Positions 21,836 to 33,800 of a DNA stretch of 64,000 nt are shown piece after piece. Source of the DNA: Chinchilla lanigera. Its lineage: Eukaryota > Chordata > Mammalia > Rodentia > Chinchillidae. Under the pieces are notes generated by a model. The model saw only the letters and a list, made by a program, of their open reading frames with translations, was not told the origin of the DNA and did no database searches. The translations under genes and the position numbers were made by a program. Within the stretch, counting starts at the first letter, position 1. Each line of letters begins with the position of its first letter. The stretch lies in NCBI RefSeq assembly GCF_000276665.1, contig NW_004955470.1, positions 1,693,653 through 1,757,652 on the forward strand. The letters run 5' to 3'.

Positions 21836-24800
21836 CTAAGAAAAATAAACCATAAAAAAATAAGCTATCTGTTTAAACATAGAGACTTAAGTTTTGTTAA
21901 CATAATTAGTGCTTCATAAAGGATATCTGTAAAGTTTATTCTTGTGCTATTTACTGATACAGATACAACTGGTAGCCCTAAAAGCACGTACGTATAGGGC
22001 TATGTGTTCATCGGGCAAAATACTAACAACAAAGACAAATGAAAAGCTGTTATGAAGGCCTAATGAAATCAATTTTATTGTTATAAAAGCCAAAATGAAA
22101 AGTTTATTTTTAATAAAACACATAATGAACTCAACATTTTGGCTAAGAAACATCCCTGACACCACATATGAGGATTCAAATAATAATTTTAAAATAAATC
22201 ACAGATAAAAGGCAGTGCAATAGGCACGAAGTCTGTCCCATTCCGCCGGGCCAGTGTAGTTGTCACGGAGCTCAAACCCACTACGATCTGCATGCCTATG
22301 TCCCTCCCTCCCAGATTCACGCTGAAATCTATCCCCACTGTGGTGATGCCAGAGGTGAGGCCTTTAGGACATCAGGTCATGAGGACAGAGCCCTCCTGAA
22401 TAGTGACTTTGTAAGAGGTGTGAGGGGAGGGGAGGGCTGGAGTGGAAAGGGGAGTAAAAATGATCAAGATACAATATGTATATGTAGCAATTCCCCAAGA
22501 TGAATGTAATTGTTACGCACTGTAAACATATACTAATAATTAAAATAAATAAATAAATAAATAAATACAGCTATGAAGTTTGAGGGAACTTGTTTACCCC
22601 ATTTTTGTCTTCCACCATGTGAGGTCACCTGGGCAGACTTCCACGAGGAACAAGTCCACACCAGACACCAGTCAGCCTCCAGAACTGGGAGGACTGGATT
22701 TCTAGTTTTATTACTCCGTCTCAGGCATTGTATAATAGCAGCACATGCTGACTTTAAATAACAACCAGCCCTGAGAGTTTCTTTCTCAAATTTTACCGTT
22801 AAAAGGTGACTTACGAGCCTCTAGCAATTCCACTGAGGAAGATGCCCAAACTTACTTATAGTACATCACATAGCTTTCCCCCGTGTTGAGATTTAGGTAG
22901 CCGTAATATGGATCTCCATACTGTAGTTTTGCTCCTATAAATGGCAGTCCATCATCATCTAACTTCTGCACGATGCGTGGGTCACCAGGTTTGACTCCAA
23001 ACACCAGACTATCATCTCCTTGCTTAATTTTTTCAGAGAGGTTTATGAACTCTGTCTTATAGACACTTCCGTGGGCAAAGCCACGTTCCCAAGAAGCCTT
23101 ATTCACAATCTGTGAAGTTGAAGAATCAGTTTAAGAGCCAATAGCCAAACGAAGATTGTCAAAATAAAACCACAAAGGATTATACTAATACTTAGATAGG
23201 ACGAGTGGCATCTGATTTTAAAACTCTCTCCACAGTTTTCAAGTCACTGATAACCGAAGCCCAAACACATAATAAATGCTTAAAACCTTACTCACATATA
23301 AGTATACAAGACAGGTATATTCAAAACTTCATTCGCTCAATACTTACTCATATTATGTGCTCAGATATAAAAATATATGCATATCTCAATATTCAGTGAC
23401 TATTCCTCAAGGCCTGCCCACCTTCAACTTAGACCAGGAGCACATCACTTAATAGAACAATCATGTGCCTAAAGCCAGGGCTTTGGGGACACAAATATTT
23501 CCTCAGTGATCTTATTATAAACAAGAAATAAAATTAGAAAAAAAAAAAAAAAGACTGGGACAGTATTTGCTAGTTTTTTGTTTTTTTGTTTTTTTGGTAC
23601 TGGGAATTGAACTCAGGACCTCATGCTTGCCAGGCAGGCACAATTCCCTTAAGCTATATTTCCAGCCCTGGGACAGATTTGGTGAAACTTACCATGGCAT
23701 CTTCCATATCATAGCCAGTGTAAGAAATCACAGCAACAATGGCATTTGTCCCAATTGGATAGTTATCCATGTCGTAGTAATCATACATGTATGGTCTTAC
23801 TAAGGGACTTTGTGGAGTCTGAAGGCGATATAGCTTATTATCTGATCGGTCTTGGTACGTGAGAAGTGGAAAGCCCATGGTTTGCTTACCTACAGAGGAA
23901 AAAATGAAAAGCTTTGCATTTTGTTTTTAACTCTCAATTATAAAGGTATTAGATAAAATTAAAAATAACTGAATATTTGCCACAAAAGAATGAATACATA
24001 AATAAATCATGCTTACTACAGACTAATACCAGCTGTAAAAATGAAGTAAATCTACATGTATCAACACGCTTGGGCCATGAAAAAGTGCTGAACGGAAGAA
24101 ATATAGAATGACATTCAATGATAGCACAGTACTTACATGCATTTGCTAACACACCCTAAATAATTCTACACCTAGTTTATAGACATATGTGTAACATAAT
24201 AAAAAGCAGTAAGAGGGGATGTAAAGGCACCCAAAACTTAAGAGAAATTAGGGCAGAGGGAAAACGACCTGTGATATACAAGGAAACACATAACTGCTGC
24301 CTTCTAATTAGAAATGACAGAGACCAAAAAGAGACAGAATAACTGTAAAATGCTGAAAGAAAAGTAACTATCAACACAAAATTACATAGCCAGTGAAAAT
24401 TTCCTTCAAGGGAACATGAATAGTTTTTAGAAAAATGAAAACCAAGAGAATCTGGCCAGCAACCTGTACTATAAAAATTGCTAAAGGAAGTTTTCCAGGT
24501 TGAAGGGAATTTCCAGGACATAAAAACCTGACTCTCCAGGCAAAGCTAAAGAGCACTAGCAGTGATAAGCACATGAGTGACAGAAAGGCTTGTATCCTTC
24601 GAAAATCCAATCACAAGATCTTGGATAAACTCAAACTGATGGGGAAGTGACAAATTAAATTACCCGTTTCTTTGAAAAGGTGATTTCAGAGAATTAATGT
24701 CAAGACAGACGAAGACGGCTAAAGAGCTATTGTAAATTAAAGAAAACGACGGGAAGGGCAACTAAGTACAATGTGGGATCTCGAAAAGAAAAGAAAGAAA

Positions 24801-27800
24801 TCTGTCATGAACCGATGACTGGTCAAAACTGAGTGAGGACTATACAGTAGTATACTAGCACCAGCGTTACGGCTGGTGATTTTAGAAGGTCCTCCTTGGC
24901 GGGAATACACGCTGATGTTTGGGGTAGCGGGGCACTGTGTCAGCAGCTTACTTCTAAAGCTCAGATGGGCAAAGTGTTAAGAGAAGAGCTGAGGGGTCTG
25001 CGCAAATCCTGGCCACTATGCACACCCCTTTTGTGAGTTTGAAATTACTTCAGAATGAAACGTTCTGAGCACTTTCGTTGTGTGAGCGTGCCTGCCGCTG
25101 CCCCTGCCCGTCCACCTTACTCATCTGGCACTGGTACATGTTCCGCGGACTCTGGTTGTGGTCGGAGAAGGGGATGAAGTTGGCGATCACACTCAGCAGG
25201 CTGTGTGGGAAGAGCTCCTGGTGTGTGGTCACCCCAGCGCAGACCTCATCCTCAAAGATGGCAATGTTCATGAAGAGCTGAGGAGGGACGATGAAGAAGT
25301 TCAAGGTACACAAGAACCGTAACTGCTTACACTTTAACTCTTACCATTAGAATTCAGCACCCAAAGTCTCCAAAACCGGTTTTCTTCACCCAGCATCATC
25401 AATGCCAAAGGTACCCAGTGGGAAGCACAGGGAAACTGCTACTTTCCTGGCCTTATGTTTTTCATTCTAGGTCTACCCTCATCCAACCGTGAAGGGTGAG
25501 GAGACGTCCTGCGCCAGGTCCTGCAGCCACGCTGACTGTCTTGATGCTAACAGCTGTAGACTAAATCCTAAAAACTGTGAACCAAAATAAACCCCCCCTT
25601 AGGTTTCAGGTGTTGGGTATTCGTGCCAGCAGTGCAAAAGGGCGGCAAGTAACGTGACCTCCGGCCCTTCCTCAGACCCCATGGGATGACCTTAAGGCAC
25701 CGAAACTGCTTAGTGCTGGTCACTGAGGGGGCAGAAGGTTTCTGACTTTTTTGACCCACGTGAGTAAGGTCAAATTCTGTGACAAGGAATGGCAGTTACG
25801 ATCTGGGTATGTTTCGCCTAACCTTACCCACGCCACACTTAAGTTGTATAGCACACAGCACACAGACCCACCCATCACACACAGTTAGTACCTGTTCCAT
25901 GGTCCCAATTAGTTCTTCTTTGCCTAATTCCAAGTTCTGCACAGGCCGTACCAGTCTGCAAGGAGTGGTAAAAAGAAACAATCCCGGATACAGACTTGGT
26001 TTTCCTGTGATTGGGATAAGAGCCACTTCCATCCAGGGAGGAATTCTTTTTTCTCTTAACACCTATTTTCAAAAACAACAACAACAACAAAAAGTTTGAT
26101 GGAAAAGCAGTATTTTAAGAAATTAAGTCGTGTCAGCAATGTCTTAATCCACACAGCACACTATTCCCTTCTCATTCAAGCTGGCAAAAGCCCTACATTT
26201 CTAAGCAGCTGCAGCCCTACTATCGGGCAAATCAGTAACGAGAAAGGGAAAAAGGTAAACCAGATTTGTTCTGTGATGTCTGAAATACAGATTACTGGTT
26301 ATACATTTAAACTCATTACATGAATTTAAATTTACAAGCCCTTCAACCTGGGAATTTAAGAAACAAAATGAAACCCAACAAACTGATATAAAAGGCGAAA
26401 TACAAAACCAAATGCACAAAATACTGGAAAAAATAATAAGACCCATATATTAGAACTTACGGGAATTCACACTGAAAACTATTATAATAAAGAGAAAAGG
26501 ACGTGGGGTAGAGGGAGAAACTGGCAGATATTGCTCAAAAGGTACAAAGGTTCAGTTACGCGGGAGGAGTAAGCTTTGCAGATCTCTGTACTGCACTTCT
26601 GCTTTTTAAGGAGTGCTATCCATTACTGTGTTGTACCCTGTACTGTCTACTTGACCTTGGCTAAGGGGGAAAATCTTAAGCATTCTCAGTTCTCAATGTA
26701 CACACACATATGAAGAATATGGTACCAAAAAATGAAAAAGAAACTAAGCTCTTAAAAGCTCAAAAAATAAAAAAGAAAGCCAAAAGTAAACTGTAGAAAT
26801 CAGAAACAAAGATTTAGAAATCAGTCTATGAAACCAAGGTAAAATGGAAAAAATGCAGGTTACCAAAACAGACCTCAAAAGAGATAGCAAACCTAAAGAG
26901 TAACTTTTGTTCTTTTGAGACAGGCCCTTGCTGTGTCGTTCAGGGTAGCCTTGAACTCACTACGTAGCAGGGGCTGGCCTCAAACTCATGGCAATCCTCC
27001 TGCCTCAGCCTCCCAAGTGCTGGGATTACAGGCGTGCACCACCAAGTCTAGCTTAAAGAGCAATTTATTAGAAATAATTTGTAATGCTTCATCAACTGGT
27101 TCAGGCAAGGAAAACTTTCTAATTCATTTTAAAAAGCAGGACAATTATAAATGGAAATTTTTTAAGGTTTTTTTTTTTTTTTTTTTTTCTTTTTTTCCCA
27201 GTATTGGGGATCAAATCCAGGACAGCGCACGTTATACAAGTACTCTATCACTGAGCCACAACCCCAGGCCTCAAATATCTTAAAAAGAAACACAGCAGGA
27301 CTAGTGCCTCTCACCTTTTGCTCAGGATCTTTGGCCTCACTGGGTGGGGATGGACCCCAATTCTCGTACCATGTGGGGCTCCTGCGCCCACAGACTACAG
27401 GGGAGCCCTGCTCCAATGCACATGGCAGCCCCTTTCTATGAAACGCATGCATGACAGAAGTCACTAACTTGGGGGAAAAAAATCTTAAAATACTAAGAAA
27501 CAAGAGGGAGATAGACATTTTGCAACAGAAAAAAGGACCAAGACATAGAAGGAAGGGGTAGGGAGGAACAGGGGATGAGGATGTAAAAGGAATTAAGATG
27601 TGTTTGCAAAAAGAATTAAGATGTGTTAGGATGTGTTACGTACCAACTCCCCAAGATAAATGTAATCATTATGTACTGCAACCATGCAGAGTAGCAATAA
27701 AATTTTCTTTAAAATTTCAAATAAAGTATTAGGACTTGTCTGAGATAGGGTCTCACTACATAGCCCAGGCTGCCCTTGAACTCAAGACCTTCTTGCCTCA

Positions 27801-30800
27801 GCCTCTTGAGTTTGGGGACTATAGGCATGCGGTACCATGCCTGGCTTAGTATTTCTTAAATTTAAGAAAACAGTACATGCTGGCCATGGGCACATGCCTG
27901 TAACCCCAGCACTTGAGAGGCTGAGGTATGAAGATCGCTGCAAGTTCAAGGCCAGCCTGGACTACATGGTGAGTTCAAGGCCAGCCTAAACTACATGGTG
28001 AGACCCTGTCTCAAAAAAACCAAAAAAGAAAATAAAAACAGTACACAAGACCAAGTGGGATCTATTCCACAAATTTAAGATTCCTTATTCATTATTATTA
28101 TCATAGAAGAATTAATATACCATATTAATATAACTTAGGAGAAAGTTTTTTTCTACAATGTGTAAAAAAATTAAATATAAGATCACTGTATGATCCAGCA
28201 ACCCCACTTCTAGGTATATAACCTAAAAGAACTAAAAGCAAGGACTCAAATAGGCATCTGGAATCCAGTGTTTATAGTAGCACAACGGCCAGAACATGGA
28301 AATAACTCATGATCAATGATGGATGGATGGAGAAAAACCTGTAGCATATCTGCACAATGGAGATGGAATAATATTCAGTCTTAGAAAGGAAATACTATTC
28401 AATCTTAGAAAGGAAATTCTCAACACATGCCATGACACACACTCGACCTGATGACCCCTGAGGACACTTCAAAGGGAAATAACAGACACAAAATACCCAG
28501 AATAGTCAAATTCGTAGACAGAAAGCACAGCATCTGGCAGAAGCTGGGCAAGATGCAAAAACAGAGCTATTGTTTAATGGGCGCAGGGTTTCGGATGGAT
28601 TCTGTCAGTGGCTGCACAACAACATGAATGCACTTAGTGTCACACTTACAATGGTCAAGTGGTAAACTGTTATACATATTTAGCGCACAAATAAAGCAGG
28701 GACCAGTCCACTGACCAAATCTGAGCATCAGTGTAAACGACAGTAACAGCTGGGCGTGGTGACACACCCCTGTAACCCAGCACTCTGAGGCTGAGGCAGG
28801 AGGGTCATCTCAAGTTCAAGACCAGCCTGGACCACACAGTGAGACCCTGTCTCAACCCCTTCCCTGCATGAAGATAGTAACAGATGAGATTAAAACAAGC
28901 ATCTATAAATCTATGCTGACGTAAAAGAACAAATAAACAGGGGGAAAAGCCATCACAGAGTAGCAGTGTAGAGGTAGAAAACATCATTTAGCCACCACCA
29001 CGGTGATAATTAACTTAGCAGAGAATCACCAATGGAATAGTGAGAATTTGGCAAAGAACTAATCAACTAATGGGTGGAAATTAGATGAGGAAGAGATCTT
29101 TCACCTGGGCTGTTTTTTTCCAGAAATTACTTATTACAGAGAAAAACAGTCACTGTACAGTCGACAACCTAAAGAAATGAACCTTAAAGAGATTAAAGTT
29201 AACATCACCACGGGACAAACCAACATCACGTGCTTCCTGAAATGATGCCTGCATCTCAGCAAGAGAAAATAACACACAAACCTAAGTTAAAGGGTAGACT
29301 ACACAGTAACTGCTGGGGCTCCACTGAAACTAGCAAAAAAAATGCATGCGCACAGCAGGTCTACCACTGACCCCAACGGATAAGGTCAGTACAAGGCAAG
29401 ATTCTGCCATCAGAGGGATGGTACAGCCACCTCTGGAATGAGCTTCCACCCAGCCCTCTGACACTGATCCCTCCAGACTGCCCTGCGGCTGCCTCATCAA
29501 CCAGAAAAGACTAAAAACAGGTCAAGAGACATGACAACCTGCAAAGACTCAAGATCACCTTAAAACGACGGAGAGAATCTGCAATGCCTGGAGCGAGGTC
29601 CTTGTCCACCCAGCCCACCAGGACGCCGTCCAGCAGGACAGGGTAGCACTCACTGTACGGTCGATGTGGCGGTCCGTCCACAGGTGTGACCCCTGGTGCA
29701 GAGAACAAGGAGAATGATCAGTCTGGTGCTGTAGGCAACATTTCCAAGTCCTCCAGGTGGGTTTATCCATCAGTGAGTATCTAACTGTTCTGGCTCTAAG
29801 GCAGGTGTGTTTCTGTATTGTTTACGGAAGTAAAAATCACTTCAGTAAGGACATATGAGAAATAAGGACCTGCCTGCCTATGAAGAGTCTAGCCAGGGGA
29901 CAGAGTGTAAGGGAGGCTTTCCACTGTATACCGTTCTATGTTCTGAATTCTGAGCCATGCGAATGTGTTAGCTTTTTTAAAAAAAAAAAAAATCCAATTA
30001 TACTTGATTCTCATTATTTGCAGATTTCATATTTGCAAATTTACACACTTGCTGCATTTTATTTTTTAATCATAAAAGTTATACTGTGGGCCCTTTCAGC
30101 ATCCTGAAAGAAAAGCGAAATCACCAATACACATGCTTTGCTTCTTGTCTCTGCTCTCGCTCTATATGTAAGTGTCCTTTTCAAGGTCTGATCAATGCTA
30201 CAGGTTTTTTGCATTTTTGTTGGTGATTTTGTGGTCTAATGTTCCTAAAAGCAAGGCAGCTATAGTGTGCCATACAGAGAAAATGCATATGCGAGACACA
30301 TGTGCAGTGCTACTGGCTGTGAGTTCAATGTCAGACGTATGGCAACTGATTCTTCAGTTCCCCAAGTCCTAGGAGCAATGGTTCAGTATCACTAATTCAG
30401 TGTTGGCAATCAATTTATAGAAGGACTGCAAATAATGAAAATCAACTGTAGCTGAGCAAAAAACAATGGTCTTCCACAATAAAGCTGCCCTCTGGGGACA
30501 CCAGGTGTCTTCCTAAGTATCACGGGCGAGCCACTCAGTGTTTCAGCTCTCACCCTAACATGACCGTGTCCACAGTCAGTCAGCCGGCCATTCCCGCTCC
30601 GACTCCTTCCCTAGTGCGAGAGCAAATAACCCTTGCCATCTCTCCTGCAGCTGGATATATTTTCTACTTCACCACTTTTTTCTTTTTGCCTCCTCCCATT
30701 ATCCCGGCCTTTGACATTTTTAATCACTGGTAGCAAACAAAACTCTTGTCTTCCTTGCAGTACAAAGGGATAAATTATACTGATTATATCTTTTGAATGT

Positions 30801-33800
30801 TATTTCTCGACTACTTTCTCTGAGGCTCCCTTCTCAAAGGTTACTCTGTAACTAGGAGAAGTACTTCTAAGTGGAAATTTCTTTTTTCTTTTCTGGCACC
30901 AGGAATCAAACTCAGGACCTTGCACTTGCCAGGCGAGTGCTGTGCCGCTGAGCTACAACCCTGGCCTGCAGAAACTTCTTGACCCCTGACTCAGTGCTCT
31001 TCTGGTTGCGTGAGGGTATCTATCATCTCACCCCGACAAATTAGAAGTTTTACTGTATAAACATTAATTCTATTGCAGTGGGCACCCACAGGCTACCAAA
31101 GGCCCCGAACACTTGTGGTTGGTAAATCGCAACAGGAGAACTCTAGGACTACAACATGGTAAAACACCCAAAGAAAAAACTGATCTCTTCACCAGTAAAG
31201 GTAAAACTAAACCAAATATACAATCTGCAAGTAGTAAGAGAGCTTCCTGGTCAAAGCAGAGACAGTTGCAAGGCTACCAGGAAGAAAGATTACATGAGGT
31301 CAGGTTATACAGTGGTCCCTCAGTTCAGAAACTTCTTTCCACGATTCTGGTTGCAAACTGAGTTGGATGAGAACCAAATCAAATTCAATGGTTAGGGTCA
31401 ATGTTGACCTTATGGGGAAATCTGATCTGGTTCTCATCCAGTTCTTCTGAGACCAAAATCATAGAGAGAATTGAGTTTGTGAACCAAGGCACCACTGCAC
31501 TGGACAATCTCCTTTTTAACTGTCTTCCTGCAAACCAACTCTGTTTTCTACTTGGAGATGCAAAGGTGTACCAACAAAAAGTCACACAACAGCTGAACTT
31601 TACCATTAACTGCTACTGATCTATTGAAAATGGTCCAGCTCCTGCACAGAGCAAAAAAGAATTCTTGAAAGAATTCTCTAATAAACCCCCGCAAGAGCAG
31701 AACTCCATGGTTTGCTGCTCTTAAAAACCATAAAACCAAAGAAGGCTGCTTACTGGTGTACGCCACGTACCCAAGCTGCAGAGCAACGCTGGAATAGACG
31801 TTGTATACGCAAACTGCGTGACGACCTCACATATGGCAGTTAAGTGGTTCATCAGACCACAGGGCGCCCCGTCTGGGGTGTTCACGGGACAAAGGAAGCC
31901 CCAGGACTCCGGCAGCAGCCTGCGCACCGTGGTGGTCCTCATCTTGGCAAAATCACCTCCTCTGTGCACACAGCGGAAATGGGAGAGATAGCGAATGAAG
32001 TTCAGCTTGTCGGCCACAACACAAAGTCCAGAATCTTGCATGAAGCCGAGACCTTCATAAAATAAAAGTCATTCAAAAACAAATTTTAAAAAGTCCACTT
32101 CTGAGGCTTGGTAAACTAACAAAACCTCAGAGCACTCTAGAGATCACAGACTGGGTTCGTAAACACTGACTATCAGTTCCAGTGAGTGGGAAGAGTTTAC
32201 AGAAAATAATTTTTTTCACAAATTGTATTCACTCCAACTGGTAGCCTGTTTCCTCTACCGCTACACCTCCTTTGTAAGAGAACAGTGAATAATTAAATGG
32301 CAAATAACTGAATTAATCTGAAAGCTCTGGAAAATACAAGCATTTGTTAGCACACTAACAAAAGAATCTGTACCAGCGGTACCTGTATTTTTAAAAAAAG
32401 CAAGAAAAAAGGCAGATTTTTTCTTCTGTATCCCAGTGACTACTTTTTTTCTTTTCTTGGTCTGTTTGAGACAGGGTCTCACTATGCAGTTCAGGCTGGC
32501 CTTGAGCTCACTTTGTAGCCCAGGCTGGTCTCAAACTTGCAGTGATCCTCCTGCCTCAGCCTCCCTAGTGCTGGGATTAACAGGCATGCGCTACCATGCC
32601 TGGCCCCAATTACTACTTTTTAGGCTTCCCAGATCACTCAGACAGTTTGGGGATGGGCACGTAGAGCAACTCTTCCAGACTTCCCACTAGTAACCCTTCC
32701 TCAGACTCCCTAAGTGGTCTGTTGCGCTCTTGGAGGCAAAGAAGTGTATTCGGTCACTAGGATTGCATTTAAGCTACACAGAACAACAGATGTCTATCAA
32801 AACATAACATGACATGGGGGGAAAAAACTTCCCTTAGTGACAGATAAACCCACATTATGCAAATACTTGAAAAATATTACAAAGTGAAGCCTATCTATTA
32901 AATTTCACCTGTTTTCGAACGCAGATTCCCAGTAGCAAGAAGGTATTCAAATGGTCTTGTCAGGTCTCCTCCCATACTAAAAATCTTCATCAAATTTTCA
33001 GTGTTCATGGACACATTGGTCTTCTGAGCCCTCTTATCTAATGCTATTTTAACAGACACTAACCAAGCTTCCATTTTTTCCTACAAAGAAAAATTTAAAT
33101 TTTATCAATGTTTTAATTACCACAAATTTCACATTTACTCACATAATCTGTCAACATTTTTTTTTTTTTTTTTTTGGTTTTTCTCCGGTACCGGGAACCG
33201 AACTCACNNNNNNNNNNNNNNNNNNNNNNNNNNNNNNNNNNNNNNNNNNNNNNNNNNNNNNNNNNNNNNNNNNNNNNNNNNNNNNNNNNNNNNNNNNNNN
33301 NNNNNNNCCGAGAATCGAACTCACGACCTTGCACTTGCCAGGTAGGTGCTGTGTGCCACTGAGCTAAATCCCCAGCCCTTGTATTCTTTTCTTTTTTTTT
33401 TGGTTTTTCTCCGGTACCGGGAACCGAACTCACGACCTTGCGCATGCCAGGCAGGCGCTTTTGCCGCTGAGCTAAATCCCCAGCCCCTACTCACATAATC
33501 TGTACAATCTATAACAGTGGACCACTCATACACTTGACATGGAAAATATGCAAACTATAAACCCAAGAAGCAACTTTTCAGGGTACTCCTGGAGGCCAGG
33601 TATTTCTTGTTCTTTTTCATTACAGGGGTTTGAACATTTGCACTGACTCATATCCCCAGCATTTTTTACTTTTTGTTTTGAGACAGGATCTCACTAAATT
33701 GCCTAGGCTGGGCTCAAACTGTTAATCTTCCTGCCTCAGCTTCCTAGAGTGGGGGGATTACAAGCATGTACCATGTTCTGCATGAGACCAGGCATTATTT

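Noticed and set aside
33113..33445. Minus-strand open frame crossing the N gap
   Set aside because: It is made of ID element sequence joined through 100 unknown bases; no protein.
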